Counted from the stretch's first letter, positions 44,311-53,115 are shown. The stretch is DNA of 64,000 bases from Aquabacter sp. L1I39 (GCF_017742835.1 NZ_CP072392.1:893388-957387); one strand, 5' to 3'. Translations and numbers: made by a program. The notes: a model not told the origin generated them from the sequence alone.

Positions 44311-44440
44311 CAACACGAGCTAGAACGCCTGTAAAGCCCAATTCTCAACCGGCAGAACATTTTCCTGAAAGGAAAAGCACCCGTTGGCGGCCGCCTGGGC
44401 GCCGTGCTACCGCTCGGGAGCAGCAAGGAGAGCGGGAGCC

Positions 44441-45094
44441 GTGGCAGCCAGCGACAAGAAGATCGTGTCCTACGAGGAACGCTCCAACCGCACGCGGGAC
44501 GCCATCCTGACGGCGGCGGAGCAGGAATTCGTCGCCAACGGTCTCAGCGGCGCCACCATGGAAAGCATCGCCAAGGCGGCCGGCGTCAACAAGGCTCTGG
44601 TCTATCGCCATTTCGAGCGCAAGGAGCTGCTGTTCCGCCAAGTGCTGGTCCAGGCCTATCGCCGGCTGCGGGCGCGGGAGGCTGAGTTCATCTTCGCCGA
44701 CGATCCCATCCGCGCGATCGAACAGGTGTGCGAATTCACGCTGGCCTACTACCTGGAAAACCCGAATTTTCTCGTACTGGTGGGGATCGAGAACCTGCAC
44801 CGCGGGGAGAACCTGCGGCCGGTGGCCCGGGAGGAACTGGGGGTGGAGACGCTCATCCATACCATCTCGCGCATCTTGCGCGAGGGCGAGGCGCGCGGCC
44901 TGTTCCGGTCCGGCCTCGACCCCGTGGACGTCTGGCTGTCCATTTCCAACCTGTGCTGGTTCAGCGTGGCCGGCGCCTACACGGTGGACATCACCTTCGG
45001 CCGGGACATTCACAAGCCGGAAGAAGTGACCGCCCGCCTCGGCGTCATCAAGGACATGGCGCGGCGCTACGTGCTCCGGTCCGATCAGCTGTAA
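44441..45094 (+). CDS. TetR-family regulator, divergent from hyuAB
   Basis: Protein of 217 residues. The N-terminal DNA-binding domain is RSNRTRDAILTAAEQEFVANGLSGATMESIAKAAGVNKALVYRHFERKELLFRQVL. The C-terminal part (AIEQVCEFTLAYYLENPNFLVLVGIENLHRGENL...WLSISNLCWFSVAGAYTVDITFGRDI) resembles the ligand-binding domain of TetR proteins that control catabolic genes. I use the GTG at 44441, preceded by AAGGAGAGCGGGAG; the longer frame from 44384 has arginine-rich, unlikely residues. Most likely it represses hyuAB and itself through the dyad at 44292-44305. Confidence 0.9.
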   Translation: MAASDKKIVSYEERSNRTRDAILTAAEQEFVANGLSGATMESIAKAAGVNKALVYRHFERKELLFRQVLVQAYRRLRAREAEFIFADDPIRAIEQVCEFTLAYYLENPNFLVLVGIENLHRGENLRPVAREELGVETLIHTISRILREGEARGLFRSGLDPVDVWLSISNLCWFSVAGAYTVDITFGRDIHKPEEVTARLGVIKDMARRYVLRSDQL

Positions 45095-45109
45095 GCGCCC
45101 GAAAGTGTC

Positions 45110-45295
45110 TCAACCCGAGCGGCGCAAGCCCCGTTTGCCCCGGCCTTCCGATGGGCGAGCAATGGGACGAGCGGGCGGCGCCTCGGCATATTCGTAGCGC
45201 ACCACCGGCAGGATGATGATCTCAGCACCCGATGCGGGCACCGGGCGGGACTTGCGGCGAGCCTTGCGGATCGGAAACGCGACGAGATTGCCCAT
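45110..45295 (-). CDS. Small basic hypothetical protein
   Basis: 61 residues, MGNLVAFPIRKARRKSRPVP then SGAEIIILPVVRYEYAE and a basic tail. A strong GAGGAGGGG ribosome site lies three to four bases before the ATG. The N-terminus with a hydrophobic/proline start and a run of basic residues resembles short conserved proteins seen in rhizobial genomes, but I recognise no named family. Convergent with the TetR gene. Confidence 0.55.
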   Translation of the reverse strand: MGNLVAFPIRKARRKSRPVPASGAEIIILPVVRYEYAEAPPARPIARPSEGRGKRGLRRSG

Positions 45296-45455
45296 CTTCC
45301 CCTCCTCTGCGACCCGCCTTGCCCTGGCGATGCGGGCCTTTCACGCCTTGAACGGCGCAGCTCTGCTTCTTCAACGCCTGGCTGGAGCGAAGGTTGCATC
45401 GACAAGGGGGGAAACGTGGCGGTCCCCGAAGAAGGCACCGCGAGGGGAGGCGCGG

Positions 45456-45800
45456 TCAGTCCTGCGCAAGGTCCACGAAGGGGCGACCGGCACGATCCTC
45501 GATCTCGATCCACCAGAGGTCGGGATCGAATCGCACTTCCTTTTCCATCCGCGCAGCCCCGTCCGCCTCCGGACTGCCAGGCGGCAGCAAGGCGCGGAAG
45601 CGGCGGTCGGCGGGGAAGCTCTCGTCGAAGTCGGTCTGTGGCGCGGGGCCGTAAAGAGCCGCCTTGCCATCCTGGGTGGAGACGGTGACGAAGACGGCAC
45701 CCGCCTCTTCCGCCCCCCTGCGGCGCACGGCGGCGAACGCCCCCGCGCCATTGGCGGTGCGGAGGATGGCGGCAACGAAAATGGCGCTTTTGAGCCGCAT
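45456..45800 (-). CDS. DUF1491 family protein
   Basis: Small cytoplasmic protein of 114 residues. The family pattern is clear: RLKSAIFVAAILRTANGAGAFAAVRRRGAEEAGAVFVTVSTQDGKAALYGPAPQ near the start and ARMEKEVRFDPDLWWIEIEDRAG near the end. The function of DUF1491 is not known to me. It starts two bases from the stop of the peptidoglycan-binding gene and is the last member of the three-gene minus-strand operon that begins with the histidine kinase. Confidence 0.88.
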   Translation of the reverse strand: MRLKSAIFVAAILRTANGAGAFAAVRRRGAEEAGAVFVTVSTQDGKAALYGPAPQTDFDESFPADRRFRALLPPGSPEADGAARMEKEVRFDPDLWWIEIEDRAGRPFVDLAQD

Positions 45801-45801
45801 G

Positions 45802-46668
45802 CTATTCGATGGGCATGCCGGACACGGTGCTCAGCTCCCGCACCAGCCGGTCAGTGATCTCGCCGGAGGCCGGCAGGTTGCGGTCGCGCTCGAAGCGCTG
45901 GATGGCGAGGCGCGTCTCGGTGCCGGGCTTGCCGTCCATCTTGATGGGGCCGTAGCCGAGCTTGGCCAAGGTCTTCTGCACCGCGAGAATGCGATTGGAG
46001 CCGGGCACGTCCGCCGGCGGGCGCACCGATCCGGTGGCATCCGACACGACGGCACTCGCTGTGAGCGGCGAACGGCGGATCTGGGCGAGCAGTGCGTCGC
46101 TGGGCTCGCCGGTGGCTTTCAGGCGGGCCGCCTGCTCAAAACCGCGGATGGCGGCCTCGGTGCGGGGTCCGGTGAGGCCATCGGCGGGGCCGTCATAGAA
46201 GCCCCGGCGGGCCAGTTCCCGCTGGATGTCGGCAATGAGGGGCACCGGGGTCTTGACGGGCACCGGGGCGGGGGGAACCGGCACGCCGGCGGGGACGGCG
46301 CTGCGCGCCGCACTTCCCGCAGGTGCGCCGCCGGTCGCCGCACCACCGTTCAGCACGGTGCCCTGCGGCACCGAGGTGCTCAGGGAATTGGGGGTGAACA
46401 TGGCGGCGGTGCCCGGCGGCAAGGGCGCGGGGGCGGTGCTGGCCTTGGGCTTTTCCACCAGCGGAATGAGCTTGCCGTCGGCGGCGGGCATCACCGCGCC
46501 GTGCTGGTTCATGAACACATTGGCGAGGATGGCTCCGGCGAGCCCCAGCGCCACCAACAGCGCGAAGCCGTCGGCGATGCGGAAGGCCATGCGGCCGCCG
46601 CCAGCATCCGGCGCCATGTCATGGGACGGCATTCCGGCAACCGCCTCGCGTCCGAGACCGATCCTCAT
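45802..46668 (-). CDS. Membrane-anchored peptidoglycan-binding protein with two PG_binding_1 domains
   Basis: Protein of 288 residues: a cytoplasmic N-terminus, one helix (about 32-52, ADGFALLVALGLAGAILANVFM), an alanine/proline/glycine-rich linker, then two peptidoglycan-binding repeats. The first is LIADIQRELARRGFYDGPADGLTGPRTEAAIRGFEQAARL (about 144-183) and the second ILAVQKTLAKLGYGPIKMDGKPGTETRLAIQRFERDRNL (about 227-265). The protein thus spans the inner membrane and touches the cell wall. It overlaps the histidine kinase gene by four bases, suggesting it may relay wall status to the kinase. Confidence 0.9.
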   Translation of the reverse strand: MRIGLGREAVAGMPSHDMAPDAGGGRMAFRIADGFALLVALGLAGAILANVFMNQHGAVMPAADGKLIPLVEKPKASTAPAPLPPGTAAMFTPNSLSTSVPQGTVLNGGAATGGAPAGSAARSAVPAGVPVPPAPVPVKTPVPLIADIQRELARRGFYDGPADGLTGPRTEAAIRGFEQAARLKATGEPSDALLAQIRRSPLTASAVVSDATGSVRPPADVPGSNRILAVQKTLAKLGYGPIKMDGKPGTETRLAIQRFERDRNLPASGEITDRLVRELSTVSGMPIE

Positions 46669-48209
46669 GCGCTGCGCCTCCCGTCCCTCATGTCCGCTTG
46701 TGCGCCGCAGGCCTCATCCGCCCGGGCGAAAGCGACAACGCCGCTCTCCCGCACCAAGGGAATGGTGATGGTCACCGCTGTACCACGCCCCTTTGTGCTC
46801 GCCACATGGAAGCTGCCGCCATGAAGCAGCACCAGCCCGCGCACCACCGCAAGCCCGAGGCCGCTGCCGGCGCGCCGATGTTCCATGTCGCCGGTCTGGA
46901 AGAAGGGCTCGCCCAGGCGTGCGACATCGCTGGCGCTCATGCCCGGCCCGGTATCACGCACGCAGAAGGACATGGTGCCGCCACGCTCGCGCACCGACAG
47001 CTCCACCTTGCCGTCCCTGGGGGTGAACTTCACCGCATTGGACAGGAGGTTGAGCAGGATCTGGCGCAGGGCGCGATGGTCGGCGCACAGGCTCGGCAGG
47101 CGGGGGGCGACGCGCACCTTCAGGGCGACGCCCCGGCGCACGGCCTCCAGCGACATCATTTCCAGGCACCCGTCCACGAGGCCCGCCACCTCCAGCGGCT
47201 CGGGCGAGAGCTCATAGGCGCCCGCCTCCACCCGCGAGAGGTCGAGAATGTCGTTGACGAGGCCCAGCAGATGCTGGCCGCTCTCATGGATGATGCGGGC
47301 ATAATCCGCCCGGCGGGTGGCATCGAGATGCCCCGCCCCATCGCTGGCGAGCAGTTCGGAATAGCCGAGGATGGTGTTGAGCGGCGTGCGCAGCTCATGG
47401 CTCATGGCGGCGAGGAAGCGGCTCTTGGCATGGTTTGCCCGCTCCGCCTCGGCGCGCGCGGCTTCCTCGCGCTCGGCCTTCAGCTTGGCGGCATCGATGT
47501 CGCGCCAGGACACGCGGGTGAGACCGGCGCGAACGATACCCGTGCGCAGCGGGCCACCGTCCCTGCGCGCAGCACCGGCCCGCACGGCCCGCATCTCCAT
47601 CCATACATAAACGGGCGTCTCGCCTGCCCCCTCGCAGCGCAGGCGCACCTCGCAGCGGGCCTCGCCCTCCCCGGCCCGCGCGCTGGACAAGGCGGCGAGG
47701 AAGGCGGGCCGGTCGGCCACCTGGATGCGGTCGAACAGGTCGGAGGCGGCGGTAAGGCCGAGGCCGGCGCAAGGGGCCTGGGCATGCTCCACCGCCAGGA
47801 ACTCGCCGGTGGGGCCATGGAGGGTGACAAGGGCGAGATCGGCCAGCAGGCCGGCGCGCCCCACCCGGCGGGCGGCGCGGGAAAGGCCGGTGGAGACGGC
47901 GGCGAGCGCTGCGGCGATGAGGCCGCAGGCCACCAGCCACAGGGCATCGGGCGCGGCCCCGGTGAACAGGCCCGCCGCCTCGCCCCAAAGCACGGCGCCG
48001 CCGGATCCGAGGCCCAGGAGACCGAGGGCGGCCAGCGCCCGCGCGCTGCGGCGGGCGAACAGGGCGATCTGATCGGGGGTCGCCGGCAAGGCTTCGGCCC
48101 GCGCACGGCACTGCCCGGCGGCTCCGGCCACCGCTCCCTTCACCCTCGCCGCCGACACGTCCCCCACGCCCAATGGGCCCTCCCACGCATTCTGGGGAAA
48201 CCCTGCCAT
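46665..48209 (-). CDS. PAS-containing membrane sensor histidine kinase
   Basis: Protein of 514 residues. Two hydrophobic helices at about 58-80 and 88-110 form a short membrane hairpin, followed by a PAS-like segment (about 125-235, EFLAVEHAQAPCAGLGLTAASDLFDRIQVADRPAFLAAL). HisKA has the phospho-acceptor H271 in MSHELRTPLNTILGYSELL. The catalytic domain has LRQILLNLLSNAVKFTP (N box), CVRDTGPGM (G1) and GSGLGLAVVRGLVLLHGG (G2). No response regulator is adjacent, so its partner is elsewhere. It is the first gene of an operon with the peptidoglycan-binding protein and DUF1491. Confidence 0.93.
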   Translation of the reverse strand: MAGFPQNAWEGPLGVGDVSAARVKGAVAGAAGQCRARAEALPATPDQIALFARRSARALAALGLLGLGSGGAVLWGEAAGLFTGAAPDALWLVACGLIAAALAAVSTGLSRAARRVGRAGLLADLALVTLHGPTGEFLAVEHAQAPCAGLGLTAASDLFDRIQVADRPAFLAALSSARAGEGEARCEVRLRCEGAGETPVYVWMEMRAVRAGAARRDGGPLRTGIVRAGLTRVSWRDIDAAKLKAEREEAARAEAERANHAKSRFLAAMSHELRTPLNTILGYSELLASDGAGHLDATRRADYARIIHESGQHLLGLVNDILDLSRVEAGAYELSPEPLEVAGLVDGCLEMMSLEAVRRGVALKVRVAPRLPSLCADHRALRQILLNLLSNAVKFTPRDGKVELSVRERGGTMSFCVRDTGPGMSASDVARLGEPFFQTGDMEHRRAGSGLGLAVVRGLVLLHGGSFHVASTKGRGTAVTITIPLVRESGVVAFARADEACGAQADMRDGRRSA

Positions 48210-48305
48210 GGCAGGCTTTAAGCGAACGCTAAAGCCGCGCTGCGTCTGGCGGCTTTTGGCAGGGAATGTGAATGATTTTTCAGCCGACGCCTCAACGCAG
48301 GAAAT

Positions 48306-48331
48306 GCCCCGCGCGGCAGGCCGCGCGGGGC
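48306..48331 (-). terminator. GC-rich hairpin after the TehA-family gene
   Basis: Perfect 12-bp inverted repeat GCCCCGCGCGGC / GCCGCGCGGGGC with a 2-base centre, 23 bases beyond the stop of the minus-strand gene. It is followed on that strand by ATTTCC only, so it may work with Rho rather than as a classic intrinsic terminator. Confidence 0.55.
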
Positions 48332-48353
48332 GAGGGAAGGGAGGCGCTGGCCG

Positions 48354-49547
48354 TCAAGCCGCCTTGGGCTGTGGCACCACTTGGGGCAGGCTCTGGGCCG
48401 GGGCGACGCCGGAGACCAGGCAGGGCGAGAAGAACAGCGTGCCGCGCCAGGCGCCCTGTGCCGTGCGGGTGGCCACCACCAGCCACAGGCCCGTGAGGAG
48501 CAGGATGAGGCCGCTGCCCACGATGGTGAAGAAGTCGAAATGGGTGACCCGGCCAAGGCCCATGGTGGCCAGCGAATAGACGCCCAGGGGGAAGGTGAAG
48601 CCCCACCACCCGATATTGAAGGGCATGCCCTCCTTGAGGTAGCGGGCGGTCTTGAGCATGGCCAGCATCAGCCACCAGGCGCCATAGCCCCACAGGATAG
48701 TGGCGCCGATGATGCCGATGCCGAAGGCGACCGGTCCCACGCTCTCCAGGCCCGCATGAGCCAGCACGGGGGAGGCGTTTCCGCCGAGGGTGAGCAGCCC
48801 CAGAGCGCCGGTGCCGATGGGGCCGAGGGCCAGCCAGCCGGAGGCAGCCATGTCACGGGTGGGCAGCTTGTGCAGCGTCAGGCGCAGCAGCAGGATGACC
48901 AGGATGCTCATGGCCAGCGGCACCGAGAAGGCCCACAGGGCATAGGAGATGAACAGCACGCCATAGGCCTCGCCGGCCGGCAGGACCGGCACGAGCCCGC
49001 CGCCAGAGGCCGCCGCGACCTCCGCCGCAACGATGGGCAGCAGCCAGACCGCCGTCATCTTCTCCAACGCATGGTCCTGCTGGGTAAACATGAGGAAGGG
49101 GATCAAGAGACCGCAGGCCAGCGCCAGAGCCACGTCCAGCCACCACAGCACATGGGCGATGTTGAGCGCCACCTCGCCCCACATGGGCATGCCGAAAGTC
49201 ACGAAGCCGTTGACGATGGTCGCCAGCCCCATGGGAATGGTGCCGAAGAACATGGACACCACCGGGTGCTGGAAGATGCGCTTGGCCTCATGACCGAAGA
49301 AGATCCAGCGCGACGCATAGAGCACGGTGAACAGGCAGAAGAGGCCGATATTGAAGAGCCACAGCGTCACTGCAAGGGGATGCTGGCCGGGAAAAGCGAT
49401 GGGAAACTGGTTCAGCGCCAGCGCCAGCACACCGGTGCCCATGGTCGCCGCAAACCAGTTGGGCGTGAACTGGCGGACCGCTTCGCGCAGGCCGCCGAAC
49501 GGCACATGACGGCCGCTTCCGGCCTGGGGTGCATGCGTCGTGGCCAT
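48354..49547 (-). CDS. TehA/SLAC1-family anion exporter (TDT family)
   Basis: Inner-membrane protein of 397 residues with ten predicted helices. FTPNWFAATMGTGVLALALNQFP is the family N-terminal signature; FGTIPMGLATIVNGFVTFGMPMWG and the FNIGWWGFTFPLGVYSLATMGLGRVTHFDFFTIVGSGLI region follow the TDT pattern, with the gating phenylalanine likely in the latter. Relatives export sulfite, malate or tellurite. A strong AAGGAGG precedes the ATG. It is divergent from a LysR regulator with a large dyad between them, and the LysR resembles those next to sulfite exporters, so sulfite or related anion export is my first guess. Confidence 0.88.
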   Translation of the reverse strand: MATTHAPQAGSGRHVPFGGLREAVRQFTPNWFAATMGTGVLALALNQFPIAFPGQHPLAVTLWLFNIGLFCLFTVLYASRWIFFGHEAKRIFQHPVVSMFFGTIPMGLATIVNGFVTFGMPMWGEVALNIAHVLWWLDVALALACGLLIPFLMFTQQDHALEKMTAVWLLPIVAAEVAAASGGGLVPVLPAGEAYGVLFISYALWAFSVPLAMSILVILLLRLTLHKLPTRDMAASGWLALGPIGTGALGLLTLGGNASPVLAHAGLESVGPVAFGIGIIGATILWGYGAWWLMLAMLKTARYLKEGMPFNIGWWGFTFPLGVYSLATMGLGRVTHFDFFTIVGSGLILLLTGLWLVVATRTAQGAWRGTLFFSPCLVSGVAPAQSLPQVVPQPKAA

Positions 49548-49642
49548 GACAACCTCCTTGGGATGGGGCTCGTCGCCCGCTCATCGAAAACTGGTCACAC
49601 GCTACCGGCGCGACATTGATCGCACAAACGGATCTTTTGCAT

Positions 49643-49671
49643 CAAATCAATCTTGATATAGGATTGATTTG
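49643..49671. promoter_or_regulatory. LysR-type binding dyad between the exporter and the LysR gene
   Basis: Perfect inverted repeat CAAATCAATC - 9 bases - GATTGATTTG, with the AT-rich centre TTGATATAG. The 10-9-10 layout fits LysR recognition sites with a T-N11-A core. It begins 31 bases upstream of the LysR start and about 95 bases upstream of the exporter start. Confidence 0.8.
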
Positions 49672-49701
49672 CCCGGTCGCGGCCAAGCCTAGGATAATTG
49701 T

Positions 49702-50589
49702 ATGACGCTTGAGCAGCTTCGCATCTTTGTGGCCGTTGCGGAACGCCAGCATGTGACCCAGGCCGCCCGCGCCCTGCATCTGGCCCAGTCGGCGGCGAGC
49801 AATGCCATCGCCATGCTGGAGGCCCGCCACGACACCAAGCTGTTCCACCGCGTCGGCCGTGGTATCGAACTGACCGAGGCTGGCCGCGCCTTCCTGCCGG
49901 AGGCCCGCGCCGTGCTCGCCCGCGCCGAGGCGGCGGAGCAGGTGCTGGCGGAATTCGGCTCGCTGCGCCGCGGCACGCTGGTGCTGCAGGCCAGCCAGAC
50001 CATTTCCGGCTATTGGCTGCCCCGGCACATGGTGGCCTTCCGGCGCGCCTATCCCCCGATCGAGTTGCGCCTGTCGGTGGGCAATACGGCGCAAGTGGCC
50101 GAGGCGGTGGAGGAAGGCACGGCGGAACTGGGCTTCGTGGAAGGCTCGGTGGACAATCCCGCCTTCGACCGCATCGAGGTGGCGCACGACCAATTGGTGA
50201 TCGTGGTGGGGCCGGATCATTCCTGGGCGGGGAAAGCGCTCACCCCCGCCGATCTCCTGGACGGCGACTGGGTGCTGCGCGAGGCCGGCTCGGGCACCCG
50301 CTCGGCCTTCGAGGAAGCGCTGCGGGACTTAGGTCTCGACCCGGCCCGGCTGAAGGTGCCCCTCGACCTGCCGTCCAATGAGTCCGTCCGGGCGGCGGTG
50401 GAAGCGGGCATGGGCGCCACGGCCCTGTCCGCCTCCGTAGCCGCGCCGAGCCTGGAGGCGGGGCTGCTGGCGCAGGTTGACTTTCGCCTGCCCGAGCGCG
50501 CCTTCACCGTGCTGCGCCACCGCGAGCGCTATCGCAGCCGCGCCGCCGATGCATTTCTCGCCATGATGCGCTCGGAGCGGCGGGGCTGA
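49702..50589 (+). CDS. LysR-family regulator divergent from the TehA-type exporter
   Basis: Protein of 295 residues. The winged helix is MTLEQLRIFVAVAERQHVTQAARALHLAQSAASNAIAMLEARHDTKLFHRVGRGIELTEAG. The effector domain starts at GTLVLQASQTISGYWLPRHMVAFRRAYPPIELRLSVGNTAQV and ends near SERRG. The TISGYWLPRHM type of start is common in the CysL/CbbR-like branch that responds to sulfur or carbon metabolites. It probably binds the dyad at 49643-49671 and controls the divergent exporter. The stop lies 19 bases from the convergent catabolic operon. Confidence 0.92.
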   Translation: MTLEQLRIFVAVAERQHVTQAARALHLAQSAASNAIAMLEARHDTKLFHRVGRGIELTEAGRAFLPEARAVLARAEAAEQVLAEFGSLRRGTLVLQASQTISGYWLPRHMVAFRRAYPPIELRLSVGNTAQVAEAVEEGTAELGFVEGSVDNPAFDRIEVAHDQLVIVVGPDHSWAGKALTPADLLDGDWVLREAGSGTRSAFEEALRDLGLDPARLKVPLDLPSNESVRAAVEAGMGATALSASVAAPSLEAGLLAQVDFRLPERAFTVLRHRERYRSRAADAFLAMMRSERRG

Positions 50590-50608
50590 AGGCCCATCGC
50601 AGGCCGCC

Positions 50609-51670
50609 TCAGCGGCGGACGATCACCGCCGCCGGGCCGCCACCATCGGGACCCTGGTGCTCCGCGCCGCCGGAAACATAGATTTCAGGCAGCCCGACGA
50701 GCCCCGCCAGAGCGCCGGCCACATAGGCGCGGGCATGGCGGGTGGAAGAGATGTCGCTGTCATCCAGCATGGTGTGGCGATAGCCGCGGATCAGGCCGGA
50801 GCGGCTCGCCTCGGCCTTGGCAAGCAGCGCCACCAGCCTGTCGCCCTCCAGCGCCCCGAGCCGGCCGAGCGCCGCGCGCACGGGGGCGACATCGATGGCA
50901 TCCGCCATCACCCCATGGTCGATGGCGAGCGGCCCGGACCAGTCGGGCGACATGCCCAGCACCACCACTTCGTGCCCCATCAGCTCGATGCCCGACGAGC
51001 AGCTGGCCCGTCCCGAATAAAGCGAGAGGTCGGCGCAGATGACGGCATCGGAGAGCGCCGCCTCTTCCACCTCGCCCAATGCCAGGGCGATGCCCAGCGC
51101 GCTCGCGCCGCGCGACAGGCCCATGGATTTCAGCGTATCTGAGGTCGCCGTATCGGCCCCCCGCGCCTTGGCCTCGGCGACGCGCGCCATGGTCAGGAGC
51201 GGACATTTCACCTGCACGAAATGCACGTCCTGCGGCCGGTGGATGCCCGCTTCCGCCATGGCGTGGCGCACCGCCTCCGCCACCTGGCGCACCTGACCCA
51301 TGCGGCCGATGTCTTCAGGCAGGAGATCGGCGGTGTGGGTACGTCCGATGGCGAGCGCCGGGCCGGGCGTGCCCTCCCCTTCCCCCCGCTCGAACACCAG
51401 CCAATGGGGCGCCATGCCCCCTTCCGTGCCGCCGGACATGACGAGGCATACGGACTGCGCGGAGGCGCCAAGATGCTCCTTCAGCATCAGGCCAAGCGCG
51501 TGCACCGCGAAGCCGCGGGAAAAGTCGTTCACGCAGCCATTGCCCTCGGTCTTGCCGAAGATGGCGAGAATGCCCGACGGGTGGATGCGGCGTTCAGCGA
51601 TGGCGGCTTCGATGCCCGACACGTCGTCGGGCCCGGCCGCGCTGATCCGGTGGACCTTGGCGATGGGCAT
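50609..51670 (-). CDS. Cyanuric acid hydrolase/barbiturase family ring-opening amidase
   Basis: Protein of about 353 residues of the AtzD/barbiturase family, whose fold has three homologous units each with a Ser-Lys pair. With the start used here these are K40/S79 (FGKTEGNG and VMSGGTEGG), K155 with S225 or S226 (VQVKCPLL and SGRASCSSGIEL) and K285/S333 (LLAKAEAS and YVSGGAEHQGP). The enzyme hydrolyses an amide bond in cyanuric acid or barbiturate. The start is ATG 51670, overlapping the preceding stop (TGATG), with AGGA eight bases upstream; an ATG three codons earlier is possible. Last gene of the nine-gene operon. Sequence alone does not separate the two substrates. Confidence 0.93.
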   Translation of the reverse strand: MPIAKVHRISAAGPDDVSGIEAAIAERRIHPSGILAIFGKTEGNGCVNDFSRGFAVHALGLMLKEHLGASAQSVCLVMSGGTEGGMAPHWLVFERGEGEGTPGPALAIGRTHTADLLPEDIGRMGQVRQVAEAVRHAMAEAGIHRPQDVHFVQVKCPLLTMARVAEAKARGADTATSDTLKSMGLSRGASALGIALALGEVEEAALSDAVICADLSLYSGRASCSSGIELMGHEVVVLGMSPDWSGPLAIDHGVMADAIDVAPVRAALGRLGALEGDRLVALLAKAEASRSGLIRGYRHTMLDDSDISSTRHARAYVAGALAGLVGLPEIYVSGGAEHQGPDGGGPAAVIVRR

Positions 51671-53115
51671 CAGCAGCATCCTGGTTCGAAATGTCTGCCC
51701 GCGGCGGCATCGAGCGCCGGCATGGCAGCGGCAAGGGCGGCCTTATCGGGCATGGCGGCGCGCATGCGAGCCAGCACTTCCGCCCGCACCGCCGGATAAT
51801 CGATGCCGGTGACCACCCCGTCCCGCACGATGGTGCGCCCGCCGATGACGAGTTCGCGCATATGGCGGGCGGTGGCGCGGGTCAGCATCATGTCCAGCAC
51901 GTCGCACGGCACGCCGAGGCGGTCGTCCTCGATCCGCGCCCAGTCCAGCACGATCAGATCCGCCGGCGCGCCCGGCGCGAGCACGCCGCCCTCGTCCCGG
52001 CCGGTCACCGAGCGGCGTCCATTCACCAGGGCCATGCCGAGAATGTCGGCGGCGGTCACTTTGGCGCGAAAGCCCGTGCCGAGGTGCAGGAGATGGGCGA
52101 CGCGGATCTCCCGCAAGGCATCGTCGTCTTCCTCCAGCGCCTTGCCGTCGACGCCGATGGCCACGCGGCAGCCCTTGGCCTTCATCTGCGCCACCGGCCC
52201 GATGCCCGAGCGCAGATGCAGATTGGAGGAGGGATTGGAGACGATGGTCACGCCCCTCTCCGCCAGAAGCTCCAATTCTTCGGGCCGCGCCCACACGCAA
52301 TGGGCAAGCGTCAGCCGCTCGGAGAGGAGGCCGATGGAATCCAGGTGCCGCACGATGCCGCCGGGATAGGCCTCGTCCGCCCAGACCCGCTGGTAGCGGG
52401 TTTCCAGAAGGTGCATATGCACCCGCCGGCCGGTGCGGGCGGAGGCCTCCGCCACCGCCTCCAGCAAAGCATCCGAGCACCATTGCGGACCGTTGGGGCC
52501 GTATTGGACGTCGAAGTCGGGTCCGCCCGCCGCCTCGGCCACCGCGTCGGCCAGTTCGATGAAGGCCTTGGGCGACAGGGGCTGGCGGAGAAACTGGCCG
52601 GCCAGCACGCCGCGCGCCGGCTCGGGAATGGTGGCGAGGAAAGGCTCGCTCGGGCCATAGACAAGGGGGTGGCGGTCCTTCATGGAGACGGCAAACCCCA
52701 CCCGCACGCCCACGTCGCGCGCGGCCCGGGCGACCTCCTGAACCTCGCGCGGCAGGTCGGTGAAACCCTGCGCGCGCGTATAATGCATCATCACGATGCC
52801 CGACCCGCCGAGCGCGCTGCGGGCGAGAGACAGCGCCGCCGCGAGATAGGGGTCCACGGAGGGAAAGAGGGCGAGGTAATTGAGCCACGCCTCCAGCGGC
52901 TTGCCACCCGCCCCCACCGATGTGGTGCGCACCGGGCGGCCGTGGTCATGGGCGTTGACCGGCGCCGGCATGACGAACACATCGTCCACCGGCCCCTCGG
53001 CGGGGCCGACTTCGGCGATGCGCCCATCTGCCAGGACAAGCCGCGCCGGCCCCGAGACCGGCCCGCGCGGGTCGGCCAGGAGGTGGGCGCAGGTGAGGGC
53101 AAGCGGGCCGCTCAT
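51670..53115 (-). CDS. Amidohydrolase-superfamily deaminase-like enzyme
   Basis: Zinc or iron hydrolase of 481 residues. Metal ligands are H56 and H58 in APVNAHDHGRPV, the MHLLETRYQR region, the histidine in LTLAHCVWARPEELELLAERGVTIVSNPSSNLHLRSG and the aspartate in VAIGVDGKALEED. This order resembles the chlorohydrolase/cytosine deaminase/guanine deaminase group, which remove amino or chloro groups from N-heterocycles. The ALVNGRRSVTGRDEGGVLAPGAPADLIVLD stretch is the usual C-terminal beta-sandwich. It overlaps the binding-protein stop by four bases. I infer deamination of a heterocycle that then feeds the ring-opening enzyme. Confidence 0.9.
   Translation of the reverse strand: MSGPLALTCAHLLADPRGPVSGPARLVLADGRIAEVGPAEGPVDDVFVMPAPVNAHDHGRPVRTTSVGAGGKPLEAWLNYLALFPSVDPYLAAALSLARSALGGSGIVMMHYTRAQGFTDLPREVQEVARAARDVGVRVGFAVSMKDRHPLVYGPSEPFLATIPEPARGVLAGQFLRQPLSPKAFIELADAVAEAAGGPDFDVQYGPNGPQWCSDALLEAVAEASARTGRRVHMHLLETRYQRVWADEAYPGGIVRHLDSIGLLSERLTLAHCVWARPEELELLAERGVTIVSNPSSNLHLRSGIGPVAQMKAKGCRVAIGVDGKALEEDDDALREIRVAHLLHLGTGFRAKVTAADILGMALVNGRRSVTGRDEGGVLAPGAPADLIVLDWARIEDDRLGVPCDVLDMMLTRATARHMRELVIGGRTIVRDGVVTGIDYPAVRAEVLARMRAAMPDKAALAAAMPALDAAAGRHFEPGCC

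Noticed and set aside
42206..44323. A 705-codon plus-strand open frame opposite hyuA
   Set aside because: hyuA has clear family motifs over its whole length, whereas this frame has none.
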